41,772 bases of DNA from Chrysiogenes arsenatis DSM 11915 (GCF_000469585.1 NZ_AWNK01000013.1:1-41772), one strand, 5' to 3'; positions 1 to 7,995 are shown, counted from the stretch's first letter. Notes: generated by a model not told the origin, from the sequence alone. Translations and numbers: made by a program.

Positions 1-1
1 A

Positions 2-631
2 CTAACGGAGTTGGAATTACGCATCCGCTCCGAAAACAACGAGAAACGACGAATTAAAGAGGCGAAATTCCCTCTGCTCAAGACACTGGAAAATTTCGAC
101 TTTGAAGCTGTACCCGAACTCGACAAGCGTCTAATGCGAGATCTGGCCGTGGGAGACTACCTTAATGAATGCCGCAACGTGATCCTGATGGGTAAAAGCG
201 GTGCAGGCAAAACGCACCTAGCAACCGCTCTCGGTATCGAGGCTTGCCGTCAAAGCAAGCGAGTACGCTTCGTTACCGGCTACACTCTTGCTAATGATCT
301 TGTGGAAGCCCGCACCGAGAGAGATTTAAATCGCCTACTCGGTAAATATACCCGGCTTGACCTGCTCATTCTCGATGAACTCGGATACGTGCCGTTCTCA
401 AAAGAAGGAGCGGAATTACTCTTCCAGATCCTCGCTGAACGCCATGAACGCGGTTCGGTGATCATTACCACCAACCTTGGCTTTGCTGATTGGACGCAGA
501 TATTTGGTGATCACAATATGACCGCTGCGCTCCTCGATCGGCTAACTCATCGCGCCCATATCATCGAATGCACTTGGGACAGCTATCGCCTCAAGCAGTC
601 TCTGAAAGGAGGAAAAAAGAAAACCCTTTAG
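2..631 (+). CDS. istB: IS21-family helper ATPase IstB, 5' truncated
   Basis: AAA+ ATPase that assists the IS21 transposase IstA. The Walker A motif GKSGAGKTHLA is near residue 62 and Walker B is LLILDELGYVP near residue 116. ITTNLGF and LLDRLTHRAHII follow, both typical of IstB. The open frame runs in from the window edge (base 2), so the TTG at 11 is unlikely to be the true start; roughly 40 N-terminal residues are missing compared with the usual length near 250. The frame is otherwise intact to a TAG stop. Family assignment is firm; which IS21 member it is cannot be told from this window. Confidence 0.92.
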   Translation, partial: LTELELRIRSENNEKRRIKEAKFPLLKTLENFDFEAVPELDKRLMRDLAVGDYLNECRNVILMGKSGAGKTHLATALGIEACRQSKRVRFVTGYTLANDLVEARTERDLNRLLGKYTRLDLLILDELGYVPFSKEGAELLFQILAERHERGSVIITTNLGFADWTQIFGDHNMTAALLDRLTHRAHIIECTWDSYRLKQSLKGGKKKTL

Positions 632-659
632 CTGTACGATTAATTTACTAACCACCGAG

Positions 660-705
660 GGTGGTCAAAATTCGGTGATCACAGGTGGTCAATTTTCGGT
701 TGTCA
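660..705. repeat. Right-end repeats of the IS21 element
   Basis: Two near-identical 22-base units lie in direct orientation, at 660-681 and 684-705. Both start GGTGGTCAA, continue ATTCGG or TTTCGG, and end TCA. IS21 elements carry such multiple terminal repeats as transposase binding sites. The outermost CA at 704-705 fits the conserved IS21 terminus. Direct flanking duplication cannot be tested because the left end is absent. Confidence 0.7.
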
Positions 706-2070
706 TAACGACGGCTTAATGGTGCGCATAAGGGAGCGCCATGGCTTGACTCGTAGCACCAGCTGCAGGAGGCGGATCAGTTTTTTACTTCCTGCATGGA
801 GAAATCCATACGATCTTGCTCGCCGGAATCTTCGGGGGAGTACGTGGAGCGTGAGTAGATAAAGAAAGTACTCGCCTTTGACGGTTCTGGTGCGGTCTTC
901 TCCACTTTTTGCATGGCGATAGCGGAAGGTGATCATGCCGTTTTGGCTGTGCAGAATATCTTTTTCACGGATCACACCACGATACAAATAGCGGCCAAGG
1001 TAGATTAATGCTTTTTCGCCGTTGCCCGCATCTTTGCAGTCAACCACCCACTGTTTTGGGCAATCATATGGAACGGGTAGTTTGTTTTCGACCAAACTTT
1101 GAAGCAGCTTTGCTCGGAATACGTTGGCCAATGCTTTATGGCAAAAAAGGTAGTTCCCAGACTTCTTGTTCCTCCAGTTGATGTCTAAAGAGTTCGCGAC
1201 GGAGTTGACAACCGTTCTGGTGTTGTTGGCTGTTGTGGCGGTCAAGTGGGTATATCTGGCAGTGGTTAGAATGCTGACATGGCCAAGAATCTGCTGCAGC
1301 TCGAGCAGGTCGACTCCAGCTTCCAGCATATGGGTGGCATAACTGTGGCGCAGGGAATGGCATGTGATCCTTTTTAGGCCAAGGTGCCGAACCACGCCTT
1401 GCATAGCGGTTTGGATGCCTCCCCTGTCCAGAGGCAAATCAACCAAGTGGGCATTCTTCAGGCCTCGTTTTCTACTGGGGAAAAGAAAGCGGGGATGCTG
1501 GTGCACCGCCCAGAACTCCCGCAACAGCTGCAATGTTTTATTAGGCAAAGGCACCAGTCGATCCTTGTTCCCCTTGGCATCGCGAATATGCACCCGCATA
1601 TTGCCAGCGTCGATATCGTCTACTGTAAGCCGGATACCCTCACCAAGGCGTAAACCCATGCTATAGCAGGTAAAGAAGAAAACCTTGTAGCTCAAGATAC
1701 TGGTTGCGGCGAATAATCGTCCAGCCTGCTCCACCGACAAAATATCAGGAATTCTTGATGCCTTGGGCGGTTTGATCAGGAGAATGTTATCCCAAGGCTT
1801 GCGCAACACTTCAGAGTAGAAGAATTTCAGCCCGTAGAGGTCAAGCTTGACCGCACTCCAAGAGTGCGTATCCAACAGCTCAGTGAAATAATCAAGCAAC
1901 TGATCGGATGAGAGATCGCCAACATTGCCATCGAAATAATTGCCGATGCGCCGAATCGCCCGAGCATAAGCATCAATGGTCTTCGGTTGCAAACCGCCAA
2001 GTTTGAGGCATTTGAGATGTTTCTGATACAGTTTGCCAAAATTAGGATTTTGCAGCATGGTGGTGTTCAT
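703..2070 (-). CDS. Tyrosine recombinase fused to the C-terminal part of an IS91-type transposase
   Basis: Residues 1-290 form a complete XerD-like tyrosine recombinase: an N-terminal SAM-like domain, then catalytic R141, a K in the GNKDRLVPL hairpin, HSLRH (H238, R241), LGH (H264) and ARYTHL (Y273). From about residue 300 the sequence becomes the C-terminal half of an IS91-type Y transposase, with WVVDCK, YLGRYLYRGVI (residues 357-367), TFRYRHAKSG, HVLPRRFRRARSYGFLH and KKLIRLLQLVLRV. The HUH metal-binding region is missing, so the transposase part should be inactive. IS91-group elements often carry a recombinase gene beside the transposase; here a deletion seems to have joined them in frame. 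The stop codon TGA (703-705) is supplied by the end of the neighbouring IS21 element. The start at 2070 has a GGAG Shine-Dalgarno. Confidence 0.85.
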   Translation of the reverse strand: MNTTMLQNPNFGKLYQKHLKCLKLGGLQPKTIDAYARAIRRIGNYFDGNVGDLSSDQLLDYFTELLDTHSWSAVKLDLYGLKFFYSEVLRKPWDNILLIKPPKASRIPDILSVEQAGRLFAATSILSYKVFFFTCYSMGLRLGEGIRLTVDDIDAGNMRVHIRDAKGNKDRLVPLPNKTLQLLREFWAVHQHPRFLFPSRKRGLKNAHLVDLPLDRGGIQTAMQGVVRHLGLKRITCHSLRHSYATHMLEAGVDLLELQQILGHVSILTTARYTHLTATTANNTRTVVNSVANSLDINWRNKKSGNYLFCHKALANVFRAKLLQSLVENKLPVPYDCPKQWVVDCKDAGNGEKALIYLGRYLYRGVIREKDILHSQNGMITFRYRHAKSGEDRTRTVKGEYFLYLLTLHVLPRRFRRARSYGFLHAGSKKLIRLLQLVLRVKPWRSLMRTIKPSL

Positions 2071-2145
2071 TGTAATCTCCTCGGCAATTGATAGAGAGCG
2101 GCAACCGCTCTGCTGCTACCTATTACCGAATAAATTGAGATTACA
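2071..2145 (-). promoter_or_regulatory. Inverted repeat able to mask the recombinase ribosome binding site
   Basis: TGTAATCTC at 2071-2079 and GAGATTACA at 2137-2145 are exact reverse complements. Between them is a perfect small hairpin, AGAGCGG-CAA-CCGCTCT (2095-2111). On the minus-strand transcript the later arm contains the Shine-Dalgarno sequence directly before the recombinase ATG, so the earlier arm could pair with it and block translation. It could equally be a terminal structure of the IS91-like element. The base pairing is seen; the role is inferred. Confidence 0.45.
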
Positions 2146-2204
2146 ACTGGTTAATCGTGCTTAGATGGGTTTATTCTGGATTTTACCTGCCGCGTAGCGG
2201 CTTC

Positions 2205-2258
2205 GTCCAACGAGTCGTTGAACCCGACAAATTATTGCGGGTTAACTAAGCGTTCGAT
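2205..2258 (+). repeat. attC-like cassette recombination site 1
   Basis: A 54-base imperfect palindrome starting GTCCAAC (an R'' core matching RYYYAAC) and ending at the GTT (2252-2254) of an R' core. The inner arms GTTGAACCCGACAA and TTGCGGGTTAAC pair except for two unpaired bases on one arm, the extrahelical bases expected of integron attC sites. It ends about 13 bases before the kinase gene, which fits a cassette boundary. The last bases (TTCGAT) depart from the consensus TTRRRY. Identified by eye from structure; a covariance-model search has not been run. Confidence 0.65.
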
Positions 2259-2270
2259 TTTAAAAATGAG

Positions 2271-3404
2271 GTGACTGTGACTGCTAGAATCGTCGAATTT
2301 CTCAGAAAAAAAGATCTCGTATTTGTCAAAGAGCTTGGCCAAGGCGCTTGCGGAAAAACAGTTATTTTGCATGACGAAGTTATTGACGAAAGATTTGTTT
2401 GCAAAAAATACGCTCCTATTTATGAGCCTCTGAAAGAGGAATTGTTCGAGAATTTTGTCAGAGAAATAAAGCTATTGCACTTACTTAACCATCCAAATGT
2501 TGTACGTGTATTTAATTATTATCTGTATCCGGATAGGCTTACTGGCTACATACTAATGGAATTGATCGAGGGAAATGATATCGAGGAGTATTTGCTGTTG
2601 AACCCTGAGAAAGCAAATCAAGTTTTTTTGCAAACAGTCGATGGCTTTCAACATCTTGAGAAAAATGGAATTTTACACAGAGACATCAGGCCACAGAATA
2701 TCTTGGTTTCAGAAGATGGCGTAGTTAAAATCATCGACTTTGGCTTTGGCAAGCGAATAGCGACGAAAAGTGACTTCGATAAAAGCATTACACTGAACTG
2801 GTGGTGCGAACCCCCACTTGATTTTGTTAGTCACACATACAACTTTAAAACAGAAGTGTATTTCATTGGTAGATTGTTCGAAAAAATAATTTTGGAATCA
2901 GGTGTTGAGCAGTTTGCCTATAAAAATCTGCTATCGCGAATGTGTGCAAGCGATCCTTCACAGAGAATTGAATCATTTGACAAAATAAAGCAAGAAATCT
3001 TGGCTGGAAAATTTAATGAAATTAAGTTCTCCAATTATGAGCTTTCTGCATATAGATCTTTTGCAAATGATTTGTCGAGGGTTATCTCCAAAGTTGAGCA
3101 GAGTACGAAATATCATCGTGAAGCTCAAGATGTGGAACGTAAGTTAGAAGATGCTTACCGCCTTGTAATGCTTGAAGAGGTATTGCCTAACAACTCTCTT
3201 GTCATTCAATGTTTTCTCAATGGGGCCTATTATTACTCTAATAAAATATTTATTGAGGTAGAAAATCTTAGAAAATTTGTTGAGTTATTGAGGTCTAGTT
3301 CTCGGGAAAAGAAGAATATAATCTTAAGCAACATATATACTCGCCTAGATAATATTCAAAGGTATATGGAAAGCAACAACTTTGATGACGATATTCCATT
3401 TTAG
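2271..3404 (+). CDS. Protein kinase-like protein in a gene cassette
   Basis: Eukaryotic-type protein kinase fold of 377 residues. Visible motifs are the glycine-rich loop LGQGACGKT (22-30), the ATP lysine in VCKKY (45 or 46), the helix-C glutamate in VREIKLL, HRDIRPQN (136-143) with catalytic Asp138, and DFG (156-158). The HRD loop has Arg140 where serine/threonine kinases usually have Lys. The activation segment ends CEPPLDF instead of a normal APE motif. The C-terminal 150 residues are charged and helical, with no recognised domain and no membrane segment. The start is GTG at 2271 or GTG at 2277; AGGTG lies just before the latter. The gene sits between two attC-like sites and is AT-richer than the chromosomal genes, both pointing to acquisition. 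The substrate is unknown. Confidence 0.8.
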   Translation: MTVTARIVEFLRKKDLVFVKELGQGACGKTVILHDEVIDERFVCKKYAPIYEPLKEELFENFVREIKLLHLLNHPNVVRVFNYYLYPDRLTGYILMELIEGNDIEEYLLLNPEKANQVFLQTVDGFQHLEKNGILHRDIRPQNILVSEDGVVKIIDFGFGKRIATKSDFDKSITLNWWCEPPLDFVSHTYNFKTEVYFIGRLFEKIILESGVEQFAYKNLLSRMCASDPSQRIESFDKIKQEILAGKFNEIKFSNYELSAYRSFANDLSRVISKVEQSTKYHREAQDVERKLEDAYRLVMLEEVLPNNSLVIQCFLNGAYYYSNKIFIEVENLRKFVELLRSSSREKKNIILSNIYTRLDNIQRYMESNNFDDDIPF

Positions 3405-3450
3405 CCAGTCGATGAAGTAGATGCATGTGGACCTCAGTAGAAAAGCAAAA

Positions 3451-3552
3451 ATCGAACCAGCGCATCCACCGGACATGGGTACAGCAGTGGTTTTCGAAAT
3501 ATTTCTACTTGGCGTTTGGCCTCTACGCTGCCGGTGATGCTTTGCGTTATGT
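3451..3552 (+). repeat. attC-like cassette recombination site 2
   Basis: About 102 bases with outer cores ATCGAAC (3451-3457) and GTTATGT (3547-3553 region). The inner arms GCATCCACCGG (3462-3472) and CCGGTGATGC (3531-3540) are reverse complements except for one unpaired C, the expected extrahelical base. The loop is long (about 58 bases), as in the larger attC sites. The core matches are imperfect, so this is the weakest of the three, but its position between two cassette genes supports it. Confidence 0.55.
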
Positions 3553-3573
3553 GCAAAAAAGGAGTCCTGAGCT

Positions 3574-4142
3574 TTGTCAGACAATGCATTGCTAGCGCTA
3601 TACATCGGCTTTGGGACTGTCCTTGGCCTCTCATTGGTGCATTTATTTCAACCTTTCTTGGCCGTTCGCAAAAAATATCTACATTCAGGCAAGAATGGAT
3701 AAATTCACTTCGAGACGTATTTTTGAACATTATTTTTCGGGCAGAGGTTTTTACCGACGTTGCGCACAAAGATGATGAGGAAGCATATCGGGAAAAAGTG
3801 AAGCTCCTTGAAGCAATATCCAAAGCAAAGGTTCTTCTGAATCTCAGAGAAGAAGAATCTCGAAATCTCGTTCAAGCCCTAGAAGTCATCCCCGCCGAAT
3901 ATATGGGGAAAACAGGCGGATCAAAAAAATTTAAGGCACTTCAACCACGGATTGAAGAAACCATGCGGGATATTTTGAAAGAAGAGTGGAATCGAGTTAG
4001 GGATGGCGAAGTTCTTTGGAAGTTTAAAAAGCTCTTTAAACCAGGTGGCTTTCTACAAGAGTTCCATTGCTCACGGCTGGCAACCATTTTGTTGCTTCTA
4101 GTTTCAATGGTCGTGTTTGTGAAGTGGGTGAAATGCTCATAA
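3574..4142 (+). pseudogene. Membrane protein with N- and C-terminal membrane segments, frame broken near 3633
   Basis: The 3' part (from about 3635 to the TAA at 4140-4142) encodes IGAFISTFLGRS, then FRQEWINSLRD, a helical soluble region, and a C-terminal hydrophobic segment LATILLLLVSMVVFVKW. This resembles small membrane proteins of unknown function found in gene cassettes. The natural start appears to be TTG at 3574, nine bases after GGAG, which encodes MSDNALLALYIGFGTVLGL, a good membrane segment, but in another frame. One missing base near 3633 would join the two. An uninterrupted frame from ATG 3549 also exists, but its N-terminus is not hydrophobic and has no ribosome binding site. It is either a pseudogene or a sequencing error. 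The stop codon merges into attC 3. Confidence 0.55.
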
Positions 4143-4197
4143 CACGGCGCTCCAGCCGACGCGCCAAAGGCGCGCGCGGCTGAGCTCGGCGTTAGGT
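4137..4197 (+). repeat. attC-like cassette recombination site 3
   Basis: Runs from the TAAC at the end of the membrane-protein gene to a perfect R' core GTTAGGT (4191-4197, GTTRRRY). The arms GCTCCAGCCGACGCGC and GCGCGCGGCTGAGC pair along their length except for an extra C and an extra A in the left arm, which is the hallmark of attC sites. This is the most convincing of the three. It is followed 15 bases later by the next cassette gene. Confidence 0.8.
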
Positions 4198-4212
4198 GTA
4201 AGGAGGATTACT

Positions 4213-4625
4213 ATGAGCCGCAATATCAAACTGGTCTTAACTGGATGCACACTCGTCTTGTTGGCTGGGTGCGCGTCAAATCCATCTGTATCCTCCCTTT
4301 CCTCTCTTGAGAGGCAAAGGGTTGCTCAGATGGTGGTTTTCGAAGCCGGTTCTATTCCAAGAGACAGCTACCAAATACTTGGGGCAGTTGAAGGAATAGC
4401 CTGAAACACAATCTGTATGCAAGCGGTTCACCGAGCCTGGATGAAGCCAAACAAGGCATTCGCATCCGTGCAGCTCAATTAGGGGCTGATGCGGTAATAA
4501 ATATGATTTGCGAGGACAAACAGGAAGTCGATTGGGGAAGGAATTGTTGGCAAACAGTGGTGTGTGTAGGAGATGCGATCGTTTTACATGATAAATCGTC
4601 GCTTTCCCGACCGCCGAGGCAATAA
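4213..4625 (+). pseudogene. Small RcsF/YbjQ-like lipoprotein, frameshifted near 4402
   Basis: The start ATG has GGAGG upstream. A lipoprotein signal peptide ends LLAGC (Cys about 19). The first frame stops at a TGA at 4402-4404 after YQILGAVEGIA. Adding one base there restores a frame to TAA 4623-4625, continuing KHNLYASGSPSLDEA, IRIRAAQLGADAVINMIC, NCWQTVVCVGDAIVL. The paired cysteines and the GADAV-NM-C pattern resemble small envelope lipoproteins of the RcsF/YbjQ type; the function is not known. It is cassette-borne, directly after attC 3. Whether the deletion is real or a base-call error cannot be told here. Confidence 0.6.
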
Positions 4626-4812
4626 TTTTGTATGCGAGCGAAAGAAATACCAATCACGGCTGGGCGCACCTAGCGAAAAGCGATGCTGGCATGCGCAATG
4701 GGGTCAATATTGCGTGGGAAGCCGTAACACATCACGCGGTGGCCGAAGCGTTCGGCCTGCCGTTTCTTCGGTGGAAGCGGTCGTCAATACGCTACTCCCT
4801 TTGGGGAGCTGA
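4626..4812 (+). pseudogene. ald: 3' remnant of alanine dehydrogenase
   Basis: The translated segment NHGWAHLAKSDAGMRNGVNI, then WEAVTHHAVAEAFGLPF, matches the C-terminal end of alanine dehydrogenase, where GLN-x5-VT-x2-AVAEA-G is characteristic. A one-base deletion near 4775 shifts the last part, LPVEAVVNTLLPLGS, into another frame; it ends TGA at 4810-4812. Everything before about residue 300 of the enzyme is missing, cut exactly where the cassette material ends. The accessory block apparently entered or replaced the 5' part of a chromosomal ald gene. No second copy is in the window. Confidence 0.6.
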
Positions 4813-4859
4813 AGACCTGAAACGGCTTGCACCGCGAAGGGGGAGCATCAAAGCATTCT

Positions 4860-5204
4860 CTATTCTTTGACGAGATCCCGAATAACTTCTTTGGTTCCTT
4901 CAACGGCAGCGTTGACTTTTTGGCCAGCCTTCTCTGCGGCGCTTTCAAGCTTTTCATTGGTTTTTTCGGCAGCTTCCTGAATTGCCGCGCCGGTTTTTTT
5001 CGCGGCATCGTCAATCGCAGCACCGGTCTTTTCCAATGAGGCGTCAATTTTTTGCCCTGCCGTTTGGGCGGGGCCGGCTTTTTCAATGACGTTGTCAATT
5101 TTCTGACCGAGCTTTTCCGCAGGCCCTTTTTCGCTACAGCCAATGACACCGAAAGGGAGAGAAAAAAGAAACAGAAAGAGAGATATTTTTGCGGTAGACT
5201 TCAT
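4860..5204 (-). CDS. Small lipoprotein with amphipathic repeat
   Basis: A 114-residue lipoprotein. The signal peptide ends VIGC and is followed by repeated helical units built on EKTGAAIDDAAKKTG- and AEKTNEKLESAAEKAG-like segments, rich in Ala, Lys and Glu. Such heptad-like repeats are seen in small stress-related or LEA-like envelope proteins; no enzymatic role is suggested. Two consecutive ATGs exist (5207, 5204); the second is six bases from AAGGAG and is preferred. It is divergent from aconitase across about 95 bases and uses a TAG stop. Confidence 0.8.
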   Translation of the reverse strand: MKSTAKISLFLFLFSLPFGVIGCSEKGPAEKLGQKIDNVIEKAGPAQTAGQKIDASLEKTGAAIDDAAKKTGAAIQEAAEKTNEKLESAAEKAGQKVNAAVEGTKEVIRDLVKE

Positions 5205-5300
5205 CATTCGCTCCTTGATACAAATTCATCAAACACGCTGCAGGGTACCATTCTCTTTGACCTTTTAACAATCTCTAACCGAACTCTAAGGAGGCCGCCC

Positions 5301-7955
5301 ATGGAACGTGCAAACTTTCGCGCCACACTGACCGTTAATCAACAAGAGTATACGTATTACAGCCTTGAGCTTCTTCATCAGCGAGAAGGGTATTACCTTG
5401 ACCGACTGCCGTTTTCGATTCGGATATTGGTGGAAAATGCGCTGCGCAAGTTGGATGGAAAAGCCGTAACGGCCGATACGGTGCGGGAAATTAGCAATTG
5501 GCAACCGCGCTATGAGCAACCTCAGGAAATTGCCTATTACCCCGCGCGGGTTTTGATGCAGGATTTCACCGGCGTTCCCGGCGTCGTCGACCTTGCTTCC
5601 ATGCGCGATGCGGTGGCCGAAATGGGGCTTGACCCGAAAAAGATCAATCCCGTCGTTCCCGTCGACCTGGTCATCGACCACTCCGTGCAAATTGATTATT
5701 ATGGCACCGCCGATGCGCTTGAAAAAAACGTGGCACTGGAATACGAGCGTAACAGTGAACGATATATGCTTCTCAAGTGGGCGCAGAAGGCTTTTCACAA
5801 TATGCGGATTGTGCCGCCAAATTCCGGTATCTGCCATCAGGTTAACCTTGAGTATCTTTCGCAAGGGGTAATGACGCAAAGCGTTGGTGGCGAAACGGTG
5901 GCGTTCCCCGACACCCTCGTTGGCACTGATTCCCACACCACGATGATCAACGGCCTTGGTGTGATGGCGTGGGGTGTTGGTGGGATTGAAGCGGAAGCGG
6001 TGATGCTCGGCCAGCCGTATTATATGTCGATTCCTGAAGTTATCGGCGTGCATTTGACTGGACGTTTGCGCGAAGGGGTGACCGCAACCGACCTTGTGTT
6101 GACACTGACGCAACTCCTCCGCAAGCATAAAGTTGTCGAAAAATTCGTGGAGTTCTTTGGCCCCGGCATGAAAGAACTGCCGCTGACCGATCGCGCGACG
6201 ATTGCCAATATGGCTCCCGAATACGGCGCGACGATGGGATTTTTCCCTGTGGACGAAAAAACTATCGAGTATCTGCGCAACACCAATCGCACTGAAGCTG
6301 CGGCATTGACCGAAGCCTACTGTAAGGCGCAGAAACTTTTCTACCATAGTGACGAAATGCCGGAATACACCGCAGTGCTGGACTTCAATTTGAGTTCGGT
6401 CGAGCCTTCACTCGCAGGGCCAGCACGTCCACAGGATCGCGTGGCGTTGGGCGATATGCGCACCGCATTTCAGGCCGCTTTCGGCGAAAGCGATGTGACA
6501 GGCATTCCTGTGGAAATCGGGGGAAAAGCGGAAACCATCCGCGACGGTTCGGTCGTCATTGCGGCGATTACGTCGTGTACCAACACATCGAACCCATTCG
6601 TGATGGTGGGTGCGGGGTTAATCGCCAAAAAGGCGGCTGCGCTGGGGATGCAGGTTCCAGGCTATGTCAAAACATCACTGGCACCCGGTTCACGTGTCGT
6701 GCAGGATTATTTAGAACGGGCGGGGCTTTTGGAGTCCTTTGAAAAGCTTCGTTTTCACCTTGCTGGTTTTGGCTGTACGACGTGCATTGGTAACAGCGGG
6801 CCTTTGCATCCGTCGATTGAAGAGGCGATTGAGCGTCATAAACTGGTGGTCGCATCTGTGTTGTCGGGCAACCGCAACTTTGAGGCGCGTATTCATGGCT
6901 CAATTCGCGCCAACTATCTGGCATCACCCATGCTTGTCGTCATTTTTGCCCTTGCTGGACGGGTGGATATCGACCTTTACCACGATCCGATTGGGAGCAA
7001 TGCGTTCGGCATGCCGGTCTTCTTGAAGGATTTGTGGCCGTCAAGCGAGGAAATTTATACCACGCTGAAAACCGCGCTGACACCAGCGGCATTCGCGCAG
7101 GAGTACGGCCATATCCTTGACGGTGATACCTTTTGGCAGCAGCTGCCGGTTCCCGAGGGGGAAACCTTTGCATGGGATCCACAGTCGACGTACATTCGCC
7201 GTCCACCGTTTTTTGAAAACTTCTCACTGCAGGCCGACACCGTCACCGATCTGCGTAACGCACGGGCATTGTTAGTGTTAGGCGATTCGGTGACGACGGA
7301 TCATATTTCACCTGCCGGTACTATCCCCAAGGCGTATCCCGCTGGGCAATACCTGCAAGGGCAGGGGGTAAAGCCGAGTGACTTTAATTCGTATGGTTCA
7401 CGCCGTGGCAGTCACGAAGTAATGATGCGGGGAACCTTTGGCAATGTGCGGATCAAAAATGCGCTGTGCGCTCCAGCAGAAGGGGGTATTACGCGCAAAC
7501 TCCCTGAGGGCGATACGTGTTATATCTACGATGCTTCTGTGGCGTATCGCCAGCAAAATACCCCGCTGATTATCCTTGCGGGCAAAGAGTACGGCACTGG
7601 CTCATCGCGTGACTGGGCGGCCAAAGGGACGGCTTTACTGGGCGTCAAAGGGGTGATTGCCGAGTCCTTTGAGCGGATTCACCGCAGTAATTTGATTGGC
7701 ATGGGCGTGTTGCCGATGGTGTTCCAAGCGGGGCAAAGCTGGCGTCAACTTGGACTGACGGGGGAAGAAGAATTTAGTATCGAAGGGATCGCATCGTTGA
7801 CACCGGGGAAACTCCTGAACATTATGGTGAAAACAACTGATGGTCAGGTGAAGTCATTTAAAGTTATTGCCAAGTTAAACACCGATATTGAAGTGGAGTA
7901 CTTCCAGAGCGGGGGGATTCTGGCGCAGGTGTTGCGGCAGTTGGCAGCAGAGTAA
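5301..7955 (+). CDS. acnA: Aconitate hydratase (AcnA/IRP-type)
   Basis: Interconverts citrate and isocitrate in the TCA cycle, in the cytoplasm. It has 884 residues, close to the usual 890 for this class. The three 4Fe-4S ligands are visible: Cys426 in TSCTNTSNP, and Cys492 and Cys495 in GFGCTTCIGNSGP. Other signatures are DSHTTMINGLGVMAWGVGG, SFNSYGSRRG-type motifs (SDFNSYGSRRGSHEVM) and KEYGTGSSRDWAAKG in the swivel domain. An open frame extends upstream to 5052, but ATG 5301 with TAAGGAGG 7 bases before it is the clear start. It stands alone, convergent with the ABC ATPase gene. Confidence 0.97.
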   Translation: MERANFRATLTVNQQEYTYYSLELLHQREGYYLDRLPFSIRILVENALRKLDGKAVTADTVREISNWQPRYEQPQEIAYYPARVLMQDFTGVPGVVDLASMRDAVAEMGLDPKKINPVVPVDLVIDHSVQIDYYGTADALEKNVALEYERNSERYMLLKWAQKAFHNMRIVPPNSGICHQVNLEYLSQGVMTQSVGGETVAFPDTLVGTDSHTTMINGLGVMAWGVGGIEAEAVMLGQPYYMSIPEVIGVHLTGRLREGVTATDLVLTLTQLLRKHKVVEKFVEFFGPGMKELPLTDRATIANMAPEYGATMGFFPVDEKTIEYLRNTNRTEAAALTEAYCKAQKLFYHSDEMPEYTAVLDFNLSSVEPSLAGPARPQDRVALGDMRTAFQAAFGESDVTGIPVEIGGKAETIRDGSVVIAAITSCTNTSNPFVMVGAGLIAKKAAALGMQVPGYVKTSLAPGSRVVQDYLERAGLLESFEKLRFHLAGFGCTTCIGNSGPLHPSIEEAIERHKLVVASVLSGNRNFEARIHGSIRANYLASPMLVVIFALAGRVDIDLYHDPIGSNAFGMPVFLKDLWPSSEEIYTTLKTALTPAAFAQEYGHILDGDTFWQQLPVPEGETFAWDPQSTYIRRPPFFENFSLQADTVTDLRNARALLVLGDSVTTDHISPAGTIPKAYPAGQYLQGQGVKPSDFNSYGSRRGSHEVMMRGTFGNVRIKNALCAPAEGGITRKLPEGDTCYIYDASVAYRQQNTPLIILAGKEYGTGSSRDWAAKGTALLGVKGVIAESFERIHRSNLIGMGVLPMVFQAGQSWRQLGLTGEEEFSIEGIASLTPGKLLNIMVKTTDGQVKSFKVIAKLNTDIEVEYFQSGGILAQVLRQLAAE

Positions 7956-7995
7956 GCGGAGTATGCCTGAAAGGGACAGAAATCGCATGTTCCTC

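Larger units (their letters stand above)
1..705 (+). mobile_element. 3' part of an IS21-family insertion sequence
   Basis: The window opens inside an insertion sequence. It carries the helper ATPase gene (istB) and, after its stop codon, a short non-coding tail with two similar 22-base repeats ending at 705. That layout, with istB last and multiple repeats inside the terminus, is typical of IS21. The istA transposase and the left end lie outside the window. The right boundary is placed at 705 because the IS91-type transposase reading frame on the other side stops being recognisable exactly there. A contig starting inside an IS is a common result of assembly breaking at a repeat. Confidence 0.85.

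Noticed and set aside
703-2070. Integron integrase (IntI) for the nearby attC-like sites
   Set aside because: The recombinase is XerD-like and fused to IS91-type transposase sequence; no IntI-specific insertion was seen between its catalytic motifs.
5286-6347. 353-residue open frame antisense to aconitase
   Set aside because: It mirrors the codon pattern of the strong aconitase gene and shows no recognisable domain or ribosome binding site.
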